A stretch of DNA of 64,000 nucleotides from Pseudoroseicyclus tamaricis (GTDB lineage: Bacteria; Pseudomonadota; Alphaproteobacteria; Rhodobacterales; Rhodobacteraceae): positions 970,001 to 1,034,000 of the forward strand of contig NZ_JAAFYS010000001.1 of assembly GCF_012070395.1 (NCBI RefSeq), written 5' to 3'. Made by a program: the position numbers and the translations under genes. Shown here one piece after another: positions 8,040 to 15,788 of the stretch (its first letter is position 1; each line of letters opens with the position of its first letter). Under the pieces are notes generated by a model. It was given only the letters and a program-made list of their open reading frames with translations, ran no database searches and was not told the DNA's origin.

Positions 8040-9179
8040 CTACTCCACCAGCAGGATGGCGGAGGAGGGGGCGAAGGAGAGCCAGACGTCGTCCTCCCAG
8101 TCCGCCACCCATTGCCCCTCGCCGCCGCGCCGCGCGTTGGGCGCGTTGGCGCTGACGACGCGGCCGGAGGCGAGGCGGATGCGGTAGAGCGAATCCTTGC
8201 CGAAATAGGCGAGGCTCTCCACCGTGCCGGCCACCCGGTTCTGCGCCTCCGGCTCCGTGCGGGAGAGGGAGAGCTTCTCGGGCCGCAGCGCCAGCGTCAC
8301 CGGCTGGCCGGCCGCCACCTCGCCCTCGGCGGTAACGGAGACCTGCCCCAGCTCCTCCACCTCCACCTGTGCCACGCCGCCCGAGACGGCGCGGACCTGC
8401 CCCTCGAATAGGTTGATGGAGCCGATGAAGTCCGCGACGAAGCGGTTCTGCGGATATTCGTAGATGTCGGTCGCGGTGCCGATCTGGCGGATGCGCCCCT
8501 TCTCCATCACCGCCATGCGGGAGGAGAGGGTCATCGCCTCTTCCTGATCGTGCGTCACCACGATGAAGGTCACGCCCGTCTGCTCCTGGATGGACATGAG
8601 CTCGAACTGCGTGTGCTCGCGCAGCTTCTTGTCGAGCGCCGCCAGCGGCTCGTCGAGGAGGAGGAGCTTCGGCGCCCGGGCGAGGGCGCGGGCGAGGGCG
8701 ACGCGCTGGCGCTGGCCGCCGGAAATCTGGTGAGGCTTGCGGCCGCCGTAATCCTGCAGCTGCACCAGCTCCAGCATCTCGGCGACGCGGTCCGCCCGCT
8801 CGCCGCGGCTGAGGGGCTCGTGCTTGAGGCCGTAGGCGATGTTCTTCTCCACGCTCATGTGCGGGAAGAGCGCGTAGCTCTGGAACATCATGTTCACGGG
8901 GCGCTCGTAGGGCGGCACGTCGGTGACGTCCCGCCCGTCGATATGGATGCGCCCCTTCGTCGGCTCCTCGAAGCCGGCGAGCATCCGCAGCAGGGTCGTC
9001 TTGCCGCAGCCCGAGCCGCCGAGGAGGGAGAAGATCTCCCCCCGCGCGATGTCGAAGGAGACGTCGTCGACGGCGAGGAAGGTGCCGAACTTCTTCGACA
9101 CCCCCTCGACGCGCACGAACGGGGCTCCGGCGGCGGCCTCGGCCACCGGAGCCTCCAGAGCCGCCGGGCCGTCCGCCAT
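8040..9179 (-). CDS. potA: Polyamine-type ABC transporter ATPase (PotA-like)
   Basis: A 379-residue ATPase. Walker A is GGSGCGKTT, the signature ISGGQRQRVALARAL, Walker B LLLLDEPLAALD, and the H-loop VVTHDQEEAM. A C-terminal TOBE domain (about 290-375) fits the PotA/UgpC class. The ATG at 9179 shares a base with the PotD stop (TGATG), which fixes the start against a longer open frame upstream. It powers the PotB-PotC pore. Confidence 0.9.
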   Translation of the reverse strand: MADGPAALEAPVAEAAAGAPFVRVEGVSKKFGTFLAVDDVSFDIARGEIFSLLGGSGCGKTTLLRMLAGFEEPTKGRIHIDGRDVTDVPPYERPVNMMFQSYALFPHMSVEKNIAYGLKHEPLSRGERADRVAEMLELVQLQDYGGRKPHQISGGQRQRVALARALARAPKLLLLDEPLAALDKKLREHTQFELMSIQEQTGVTFIVVTHDQEEAMTLSSRMAVMEKGRIRQIGTATDIYEYPQNRFVADFIGSINLFEGQVRAVSGGVAQVEVEELGQVSVTAEGEVAAGQPVTLALRPEKLSLSRTEPEAQNRVAGTVESLAYFGKDSLYRIRLASGRVVSANAPNARRGGEGQWVADWEDDVWLSFAPSSAILLVE

Positions 9180-10282
9180 CAGCCGCCCGCCTTGATGGCC
9201 TGCCAGGCCCGGTTGATCGCCCGGTCCTGCTCTTCGGTGAAGGGATCGGGCGCGTAGAGGCGCGCCGTGTTCTCCGCATCCGGGTAGACGGCCGGGTTGT
9301 TGAGGATCGACGGATCGACGAACTCGTCGGCCGCCGCGTTGGCGTTGGCATACCAAGTGTAGTTGGTGCAGGCGGCGATGACCTCGGGCCGCAGCATGTA
9401 GTTCATGAAGGTGTGCGCGTTCTCGACATTGGCGCTGTCGGACGTCAGCGCCATCACGTCGAACCATGCCGGCGCGCCGGTCTTCGGCACATAATAGGCG
9501 AGGTTCATCTCGATCCCCGCTTCCTCCGCCCGGCCCGCGGCGACGCCGTAGTCGCCCGACCAGTTGTTGATGACGCAGAGCTCGCCGTTGGGGATGGCGT
9601 TGAGGTAGTTGGTGTTGTCGAAGGTGCGGATGTACTCGCGCACCGGGCGGAACGCCTCCACCACCTTCTCGTAGTCGGCGACGTCCTTCGTGTTCCCGTC
9701 GATGCCGAGGTAGGGCAGCGTCATGAGCAGCACGTCGGTCGGGCTGTCGAGGATGGAGATGCCGCAATCGGCCAGCGCCGCGGCGTTCTCGGGGTCGAGG
9801 ATGATCGACATGTCGGCGAGGTCGGCATCGGGCAGGCGCTCGCGCACCATGTCGACGTTGAAGGTGATCCCGACGGAGCCCCACATGTAGGGCACGGTGT
9901 ATTCGTTGCCCGGGTCCCACCCGGCGAGGATGGCAAGGATCTCGGTGTCGAGGTTGCCCCAGTTGGTCAGCTTCGACTTGTCGAGCTTCTGGTAGATGCC
10001 TGCCTGGATCGAGCGGGGCATGTCCATGCCGGCGTGGAAGACAACGTCATAGCCCGTCATGCCGGCCAGCATCTTGGCCTGCATCTCCTCCGACGAGGAG
10101 TAGGTGTCGTAGACCGGCTCGATCCCGAACTCGTTCTCGAAATCCTCCAGCGTCGTCTCGCCGATGTAATCGGCCCAGTTGTAGATGTAGAGCGAGCCGC
10201 TCTGCGCGTAGGATGGCCGGACCCAGGGCATGGCGAGGCCGCCGCCCATGAGGCCGAGAGTCTTGCGTCGGTTCAGTCGCAT
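9179..10282 (-). CDS. potD: Extracellular polyamine-type binding protein (PotD-like)
   Basis: A 367-residue periplasmic binding protein. The N-terminus LNRRKTLGLMGGGLAMPW with a cut after PSYAQ looks like a Tat-type signal. The mature start LYIYNWADYIGE is the PotD/PotF landmark. The protein keeps the acidic and aromatic residues typical of binding cationic ligands (for example WDPGNEYTVPYMWG). GGAGAAGGGA precedes the ATG. Relatives bind putrescine or spermidine; since the neighbours are oxygenases of methylated amines, a quaternary or N-methylated cation is a fair alternative ligand. Confidence 0.88.
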   Translation of the reverse strand: MRLNRRKTLGLMGGGLAMPWVRPSYAQSGSLYIYNWADYIGETTLEDFENEFGIEPVYDTYSSSEEMQAKMLAGMTGYDVVFHAGMDMPRSIQAGIYQKLDKSKLTNWGNLDTEILAILAGWDPGNEYTVPYMWGSVGITFNVDMVRERLPDADLADMSIILDPENAAALADCGISILDSPTDVLLMTLPYLGIDGNTKDVADYEKVVEAFRPVREYIRTFDNTNYLNAIPNGELCVINNWSGDYGVAAGRAEEAGIEMNLAYYVPKTGAPAWFDVMALTSDSANVENAHTFMNYMLRPEVIAACTNYTWYANANAAADEFVDPSILNNPAVYPDAENTARLYAPDPFTEEQDRAINRAWQAIKAGG

Positions 10283-10307
10283 GATCGTTCCCTTCTCCTG
10301 TCAGAGA

Positions 10308-11522
10308 TTATCCCGCGCCTTGCAGGGCCAGAGCCAGTTCTTCGTTGGATTGCGCGAGCCTGTCCTCGGGCGGCGCCTCTGCCAGCCGCATGACCGGCAG
10401 GAGCTTGCGCAGCTCGTCGTGGTGGGTCTTGAGGCCGTATTCGAGGTCGGACAGGTGGAAATCCTCGAAGGCGGACGACTTCATGCTCTCGTTCGACCAG
10501 ATGGAGAGCTGCTGATCCTCCTCGCTGGTCTCGCGGTCGATGCGCTGGGCGAGGTAGCGGGCGATGCGCGCCTGCCGGTCCTCGCCGGGCATCCGGTAGG
10601 TGCGGCCCTTCAGCAGCGTCTCGCCGGCCGAGAGCGGGATGTCCTGGTAGTAGTTCGCGTGCTCGGGCGTGAAGGCGATGACCCCGGTGGGGAAGAGGCC
10701 GTAATACGTCCACGCCTTCTGCAGGTGCTCGGGCAGGTCCGGCCGCTCGGGGCTGGCCTTGACGTATTCCTTGACGGACCAGAGCCGCGCCGGCTTGTCG
10801 CCGAAATGGCCGTGGCTGTAGGAGACGCCGCCCGTGAACACCTCGTCGCGATAGGTGCGGCCGTAAAGATCCTGCAGGCCGGGGTGGGCGAGGGCGACGT
10901 GGTAGCCCTCGTTGTCGACATCGCGGATCGACTTCCAGTTGACCGGCAGCGTCGTCTCCCAGAGCACGTCGCCCTCGGGCAGCAGCTCAGCGGACTTGTA
11001 GGCGTCGAAATCCGCCTCGAAGGGGGCGAAGAGCGTGGCGACGCTGGGCTGGGGGCCGGGGAGGAAGCGCAGGAAGATGAAGCCCTTCCAGATCTCCATC
11101 TCCACCGGCTTCAGCCCGAACTCCGCCTTGTCGAGATCGTCGAAGGTCTCCGGCCGGGAGACACCGCGGAGGCTCCCGTCGGTGTTGTAGACCCAGCCGT
11201 GGAAGGGGCAGACGAGCGCGCCGCGGCAATGGCCGCTCTCGCCGTCCGCCACGCGGGCGCCGCGGTGCCGGCAGAGGTTGTGGAAGGCCCGCACCTCGCC
11301 ATCCTGCCCGCGCATGACGATGGCCCGCTCGCCCAGCATGTCGAAGGCGATCCAGTCGCCATCGTCAGGGATGTCGGAAACGTGCCCCGCGATCATCCAG
11401 TGCGTGCGGAAGACGTGGTCACGCTCCAGCTCGAACATCTTCTCGGAGTGGTAGGTCCAGCCGGGCAGGCCGCGGCGGTCCCACTCGTTTGGGATGGTGA
11501 TCTTGCGGGCATCGGCGTTCAT
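10308..11522 (-). CDS. Rieske non-heme iron oxygenase, alpha subunit (first)
   Basis: A 404-residue oxygenase component. The Rieske cluster ligands are in NLCRHRG (C84, H86) and VCPFHGW (C105, H108). The catalytic iron site is DNEGYHVALAHPG (H208, H213), with the Asp/Glu electron bridge just before. It belongs to the ring-hydroxylating/demethylating oxygenases that include stachydrine demethylase and carnitine oxygenase. Its ATG overlaps the stop of the second Rieske gene, and PotD follows 25 bases on. No reductase or ferredoxin gene accompanies it, so electrons must come from elsewhere. The exact substrate is unknown. Confidence 0.87.
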   Translation of the reverse strand: MNADARKITIPNEWDRRGLPGWTYHSEKMFELERDHVFRTHWMIAGHVSDIPDDGDWIAFDMLGERAIVMRGQDGEVRAFHNLCRHRGARVADGESGHCRGALVCPFHGWVYNTDGSLRGVSRPETFDDLDKAEFGLKPVEMEIWKGFIFLRFLPGPQPSVATLFAPFEADFDAYKSAELLPEGDVLWETTLPVNWKSIRDVDNEGYHVALAHPGLQDLYGRTYRDEVFTGGVSYSHGHFGDKPARLWSVKEYVKASPERPDLPEHLQKAWTYYGLFPTGVIAFTPEHANYYQDIPLSAGETLLKGRTYRMPGEDRQARIARYLAQRIDRETSEEDQQLSIWSNESMKSSAFEDFHLSDLEYGLKTHHDELRKLLPVMRLAEAPPEDRLAQSNEELALALQGAG

Positions 11523-12634
11523 CGGGTCACTCCTTCATCGGGCATCAGCCGGTCCAGAACCCATAGGTGGAAGGCGGCGATCTCGTATTCCTGAGGCATC
11601 AGCCGCCCGGCGGTGTAGGCGGGCGAGGCGAGGCCCCGCTGGTTCATCTCGCAGGCGGCGGCATCCTCGCTGAGCACCTGCGTCGCGAAGCGGGCGACGG
11701 CGGCGGCGTCGAAGCCGGGCTGGGAGAGCGTCTCTTCGGAGAAGAGCCAGTCGGCCGTCAGCCGCGTCTCGGTGGGCGAGACGGGGGTGAGCCGCACGAG
11801 GCGGACGTAATCGACATGGGCGACGACAAAGGCACTGGGCCAGATGGTCACGAAGCGGAAACCCTCGGCCTGCTCCGCCTCGCTTAAGTCCGGGAAGACG
11901 GGGCCGCAGGGCGCGCCCGTCTCCGTCCACGTCCGGGCGCCGTCCTTGAGCGCGGTGTGGGCCGCGCCGCCGTCGACGCGCTCGTTCTCGGCCATGACGC
12001 CGTGCTTGTAGACGGGCACCATGTCGATCAGCGTCGGGTGGATGCCCGGGCAGTGCAGGCATTCGTTGTAATTCTCCCAGAAGACCTTCCAGTTGCACTG
12101 GATGGTGGTCTCCAGCCGGTGCCCGAGGCGCAGCTCCTCCATCGGCCAGCTATCGAGCTTGTCGGCCCCGATATCGGTGACGAAGGGCGGAGCCTCCTCG
12201 GCGGCGGAGAGGAAGAGGATGCCGTTCCAGAGCTTGACGTGCAGCGGCAGGAGGCCATGGTCCCCGCGCTGGAAATCCTCACCCGGCGTCGCGAAGGCGG
12301 TGGAGATCAGCCGCCCGTCGGGCGCGTAGGCCCAGGCGTGGTAGGGGCAGGTGATCAGCTTGCCGAGCGGGCCATCGACGGCGCAGAGCTCGCTCCCCCG
12401 GTGGCGGCAGACGTTGTGGAAGGCCCGCGTCTCCTTGCCGTCGTTCACGACGATGACCTCGGCGCCCCCCACCTCGCGGCGGCGCACGCTGCGGGCGGGA
12501 AAGTCCTCCGCCCGGCCCATGGCGACCCACTCGGTGCGCCAGATGCCGGCCAGCTCACGCTCGTGCCACGCGGCGTCGCGGTAGGCGGCGGCCGGCAGCG
12601 TCGGCGGGCAGTGATCGAGGAGGGGAGAGGTCAT
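11519..12634 (-). CDS. Rieske non-heme iron oxygenase, choline/betaine monooxygenase-like (second)
   Basis: A 371-residue oxygenase. Rieske ligands lie in NVCRHRG (C76, H78) and TCPYHAW (C96, H99). The iron site ENYNECLHCPGIHP (H194, H199) closely resembles choline monooxygenase and glycine betaine oxygenase GbcA. The start at 12634 overlaps the GcvT-like stop (ATGA). GbcA removes one methyl of glycine betaine as formaldehyde, a reaction that would suit the GcvT-like neighbour. Glycine betaine is also the predicted end product of the carnitine cluster in this window. The GbcB-type reductase is missing nearby. Confidence 0.87.
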   Translation of the reverse strand: MTSPLLDHCPPTLPAAAYRDAAWHERELAGIWRTEWVAMGRAEDFPARSVRRREVGGAEVIVVNDGKETRAFHNVCRHRGSELCAVDGPLGKLITCPYHAWAYAPDGRLISTAFATPGEDFQRGDHGLLPLHVKLWNGILFLSAAEEAPPFVTDIGADKLDSWPMEELRLGHRLETTIQCNWKVFWENYNECLHCPGIHPTLIDMVPVYKHGVMAENERVDGGAAHTALKDGARTWTETGAPCGPVFPDLSEAEQAEGFRFVTIWPSAFVVAHVDYVRLVRLTPVSPTETRLTADWLFSEETLSQPGFDAAAVARFATQVLSEDAAACEMNQRGLASPAYTAGRLMPQEYEIAAFHLWVLDRLMPDEGVTR

Positions 12635-13818
12635 ACGGCCCCCGGCGGTGTCGCCCGGCGGCGGGCTGGGGAGAAGAAGGGGCGCGGGGCGGGGCGCGCC
12701 CGCTGCATCAGCTTGGCATAGCGCAGCTCGCGCATCGCGTAGATCTCCACCCAGAGGTCGGGGGAGGCGGCATGCTTCGCCTCCACCAGCGCCAGCGCGA
12801 GGCTCTGCTTGGTGGTGGGCGACCAGATGGCGGAGGTGACGGTGCCGACTTCGCGGCGCTTGCCGCGGTAGACGATGGCGCCCTCCGCGGCGACGTTGCC
12901 CTCCACCTCCAGCCCGACGAGCGCCCAGCGGGAGGTGTTGCCCTCCCGCTCGGCGGCGAGCGCCCGGCGGCCGGTGAAATGCCCCTTCTCCCAGTCGATC
13001 ATCCAGCCGAGGCCGAGTTCGAGCGGCGAGAGCACCCGGTCCTCCCGCAGCGCCTGCTCGGCGGGGATGAAATCCGTCCCGGCGACGATGAACCCCGCCT
13101 CGATCCGCGCGATATCCAGCGCGGTGGAGCCGACGGGGCGCAGGTGCCACGGCGCGCCGGCCTCCATCAGCCGGTCCCAGAGGGGCAGGGCGGCGTCGGC
13201 GCCCGTCCACAGCTCGTAGCCGAGATCGCCGGTGAAACCGGTGCGGGAGATGAGGATGCCGCCTTGGGTGTCGTGCTGGAAGGGCTTCAGCGCCTCGATG
13301 TCGAACCCTGCGGCGCGGAGGACCGAAGCCGAGCAGGGCCCTTGGAGGGAAAGCGCGGCGATCTCCTCCGTCACCTCCTCGACGGCCACGTCGAAGCCGA
13401 TGGCGCTGTCGAGCAGCCATGGCAGGTGCCGCTCCTGGCAGCAGAGGCGGAACTCCTCGGGGCCGAGGCGGAAGAGCGTGCCATCGTCGAGCAGCTTGCC
13501 GTCGTCGTCGCACCAGCCGGTGTACTGGACGCGGCCCGGCTTGAGCTTCGCGACGTTGCGGAGGGTCAGCCTGTCCAGCATCGCTTCCGCCCCGGGACCA
13601 GCCACCCGGTACTTCACCATCGGCGACAGGTCGTAGAGCGTCGCCGTGTTGCGGATGGCGCTGACCTCCATCTCGGTGTCGCCGTAGTCGAGCGCCGAGA
13701 GCCAGCCGGACCACGGCGCCCAGCTCGAATGCCGGTTCAGCGCCTCCATCCGCGGGTGGAAGGGGGAGCGCAGGAGCGGGCGCTCCCAGGGGCGGGCGGT
13801 GTCGTGAAGGTCCTTCAT
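12631..13818 (-). CDS. Aminomethyltransferase (GcvT)-family protein
   Basis: A 395-residue GcvT-fold protein. It shows the landmarks VSAIRNTATLYDLSPM, a QYTGWCDDDGKLLDDGT hairpin where GcvT has a similar YNxxCDExG loop, SRTGFTGDLGYELW and the C-terminal barrel ending VGTVTSAIWSPTTKQSLALA. Family members pass one-carbon units to tetrahydrofolate from glycine, dimethylglycine, DMSP or methoxyaromatics. Here it probably captures the methyl or formaldehyde released by the Rieske oxygenases. It is coupled to both neighbours by ATGA overlaps. The last 25 residues (PAPRPFFSPARRRATPPG) are disordered and lineage-specific. Confidence 0.82.
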   Translation of the reverse strand: MKDLHDTARPWERPLLRSPFHPRMEALNRHSSWAPWSGWLSALDYGDTEMEVSAIRNTATLYDLSPMVKYRVAGPGAEAMLDRLTLRNVAKLKPGRVQYTGWCDDDGKLLDDGTLFRLGPEEFRLCCQERHLPWLLDSAIGFDVAVEEVTEEIAALSLQGPCSASVLRAAGFDIEALKPFQHDTQGGILISRTGFTGDLGYELWTGADAALPLWDRLMEAGAPWHLRPVGSTALDIARIEAGFIVAGTDFIPAEQALREDRVLSPLELGLGWMIDWEKGHFTGRRALAAEREGNTSRWALVGLEVEGNVAAEGAIVYRGKRREVGTVTSAIWSPTTKQSLALALVEAKHAASPDLWVEIYAMRELRYAKLMQRARPAPRPFFSPARRRATPPGAV

Positions 13819-15302
13819 GCGGCCCTCAGCACTTGCTCGGCGGCGTTCCACCCGGCGGTGCCGGTGACGCCGCCGCCCGGGTGGGAGCCGGCGGAGGCGA
13901 GCCAGAGGCCGGGCAGGGGGGCGGCGTAGCCCGCCGCCTCCTCGAAGGGCCGCAGGAAGAGCATCCGCTCGACGGCGAAGTCGCCATGGTGCCACGAGCC
14001 GCCCTTGAGGCCGTAGCGGGCCTCGATGTCGGAGGGCATCAGCAGCTCCTCGTGAAGCGTCCGGCTGCGCAGGCCCGGCGCCGCGGCCTCGAGCACCCGC
14101 CAGACGGCCTCTTTGAAGGCGGAGGCCGCCGCGGCCGGGTCCTTCGGGGCATGGGGCGCGAACTGGGCGATGATGGAGAGGACGTGCCGGCCCTCGGGCG
14201 CCAGCGAGGGGTCATGCGCCGAGGGGCAGGTGATCTCCAGCACCGGCTCGGCCGGCACCTCGCCGTATTTCACCGGGTTGAAGGCCCGCTCGACGTGGTC
14301 GACCGACGGGGCGAGGACGATGCGGTGCGTCAGGTCGCCGAGGCCGGGGTCACCCTCGATGGCGAGGTGAATCTTGGCGGCGGCGCCGCGGAACGGCATG
14401 TTTCGCGCCCGGCGGACGATGCCGGTATCGAGCGCCGGCGCCCCGGCGAGCTGCAGGAGCGTCGCTTGCGGGCAGAGGGCGGAGACGATGGTGGCGGCGC
14501 GGACCTCCTCTCCGGAAGAGAGGAGTGCGCCGACGGCCCGGCCCTCCTCCACGATCAGCCGTTCGGCACGGGTGCCGGTGCGGATGGTCACGCCCGCTGC
14601 CTCGGTGGCGCGGGCCATCGCCGTGGCGAGGGCGCCCATGCCGCCGGCGGGCAGGCGCACGTCGCCCATCGCGAGGCGGTTGAGGTAGAGGAGCAGCGTG
14701 CCGGGGGAGCGCGGCCCCGCCCAGGCGCCGAGCGTGGCGTCGAAGGCGAGGAGGCCTTGCAGGCGGGGATCCGTCAGCTCGTCCTCCGCCACGTCGGCGA
14801 TATTGGTGAGGGCGAGGCGCATCAGGTCGCGCAGATCCTCCCGCCCCGCGCGGGAGAGGCCGAAGGCGGTGGGCGCGAGCTTGCGCCAGTCCTGCCGCCC
14901 CTTGAGCCGGGGCGGTCGCATGGTGCGGAACGGGGCGAGGCGCCCCGCATGGCGGGAGAGGCGGGCGTGGAGCGCGTCCCACGCGGCGCTGTCGGTGCCG
15001 GTGACCTCGCCTCGGGGGGAGACGGTGATGGGGGTGTCGCCCGGCAGCGTGGTGGAGAGGGGGGCGGAGGCGGTGAAGCCGTGGTCCTCCAGCCCCATCT
15101 CCTTCGCGGCCCGGGCATCGAGCCCATGGACGAGATGGGCGAGGCCGGAGGTGCGGAAGCCCGGAGCGAACTCCATCGTCCGCGCCCCGCCGCCGATCTC
15201 GTCGGCCGCCTCGATGAGCGTCACCCTGGCGCCGCCCTTGGCGAGCCGGAAGGCACAGGCGAGCCCGTTGGCCCCGCCGCCGATGACGAGCGCGCTACGC
15301 AT
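13815..15302 (-). CDS. FAD-dependent oxidoreductase, phytoene-desaturase/PYROXD2-like
   Basis: First gene of the ten-gene operon; 495 residues. The N-terminal dinucleotide site is ALVIGGGANGLACAFRLAKG followed by VTLIEAADEIGGGART, and the C-terminal FAD motif is LWLASAGSHPGGGVTGTAG. These place it with the phytoene-desaturase-like amine/carotenoid oxidoreductases, cytosolic and without a signal. Two ATGs are possible (15308, 15302); the GGAG at about 15312-15315 is well spaced only for 15302. It may oxidise an amine intermediate from the Rieske oxygenases. The paralogue at 15789 lies 486 bases upstream. Confidence 0.82.
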   Translation of the reverse strand: MRSALVIGGGANGLACAFRLAKGGARVTLIEAADEIGGGARTMEFAPGFRTSGLAHLVHGLDARAAKEMGLEDHGFTASAPLSTTLPGDTPITVSPRGEVTGTDSAAWDALHARLSRHAGRLAPFRTMRPPRLKGRQDWRKLAPTAFGLSRAGREDLRDLMRLALTNIADVAEDELTDPRLQGLLAFDATLGAWAGPRSPGTLLLYLNRLAMGDVRLPAGGMGALATAMARATEAAGVTIRTGTRAERLIVEEGRAVGALLSSGEEVRAATIVSALCPQATLLQLAGAPALDTGIVRRARNMPFRGAAAKIHLAIEGDPGLGDLTHRIVLAPSVDHVERAFNPVKYGEVPAEPVLEITCPSAHDPSLAPEGRHVLSIIAQFAPHAPKDPAAAASAFKEAVWRVLEAAAPGLRSRTLHEELLMPSDIEARYGLKGGSWHHGDFAVERMLFLRPFEEAAGYAAPLPGLWLASAGSHPGGGVTGTAGWNAAEQVLRAA

Positions 15303-15386
15303 GGGCATGGCTCCGGTGGGTGGTGGGGGAGGTGGGAAGGCGGGCGACTCCGCCTGAGCTGCTCCCCCGCCCGGTCCGCGCCAAAG

Positions 15387-15481
15387 GCGCAGGGCGAGCG
15401 CCCGCCCGTCCCGTCGGGCTGGCGCTCTGGCTGGGCTTGGTGCTCCGCTCAGGTCGGGCAGGGGTGTGGCGGGTATAGTGC
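15387..15481 (-). repeat. REP-like element, copy A
   Basis: About 95 bases that align over their whole length with copy B. The shared core reads GGGCTGGCGCTCTGG, then GGGCTTGGTG, GGCAGGGGTG and TGGCGGGTATA. On the minus strand the GC-rich part resembles the palindrome of copy C at 53552. Non-coding. Confidence 0.65.
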
Positions 15482-15611
15482 TCGGCGCGGCACGCAACTG
15501 GCGTCGCATGCGTCTGACGGCAGACGCCCTGATCGAAGCGACCCGCATCGGCGGATCCAGCAGCGCCAGTCCCCGACGCCCGAGCCTGTGCCCCGCCCGT
15601 AAGCGCGCCGC

Positions 15612-15707
15612 AGGCGCCGGGCGAGTGCCGGCCCGGCCCGCGGGCTGGCGCTCTGGTGGGGCTTGGTGTCTCGCCCACGCCGGGGAGGGGCTTGGCGGGC
15701 ATAAAGC
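15612..15707 (-). repeat. REP-like element, copy B
   Basis: Same orientation as copy A and about 225 bases away. It shares GGGCTGGCGCTCTGG and GGGGCTTGGTGTC, ending GGCTTGGCGGGCATAAAGC. Arm pairs GAGTGCC/GGCGCTC can form an imperfect hairpin. The differences from copy A are spread through the repeat, so this is an old duplication, not an assembly echo. Confidence 0.65.
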
Positions 15708-15788
15708 GCGCAGCGGTGACGTTGGAGCGCCCCCCCCCCGTGCCGGCGCTCGCCCGCCCCCTCCGCCACGCCGCGGCCCATAGCGCCC

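Larger units (their letters stand above)
15303..15788. other. 486-bp intergenic repeat region
   Basis: No convincing gene. Several open frames exist on both strands but they are Pro/Arg/Ala-rich by-products of GC-rich repeats. The stretch contains two diverged direct copies (about 15387-15481 and 15612-15707) of a REP-like element also seen near 53552. It must also hold the promoter of the ten-gene minus operon. A run of nine to ten Cs lies at about 15730-15739. Confidence 0.6.

Noticed and set aside
6229-9351. A 1,040-codon open reading frame on the minus strand
   Set aside because: It is an accident of GC-rich codon use: its first 760 codons are out of frame with potD, potA and potB. Only its 3' end is a real gene (potC, start 7068).
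12631-13818. DMSP demethylase (DmdA) as the identity of the GcvT-like gene
   Set aside because: It belongs to the same fold family, but I do not see DmdA-specific segments and the Rieske/Pot context points to amines.
15466-15783. Open frames in the repeat region between the two FAD oxidoreductases
   Set aside because: They repeat low-complexity Pro/Arg/Ala segments that come from the direct repeats; no homology or start signals.
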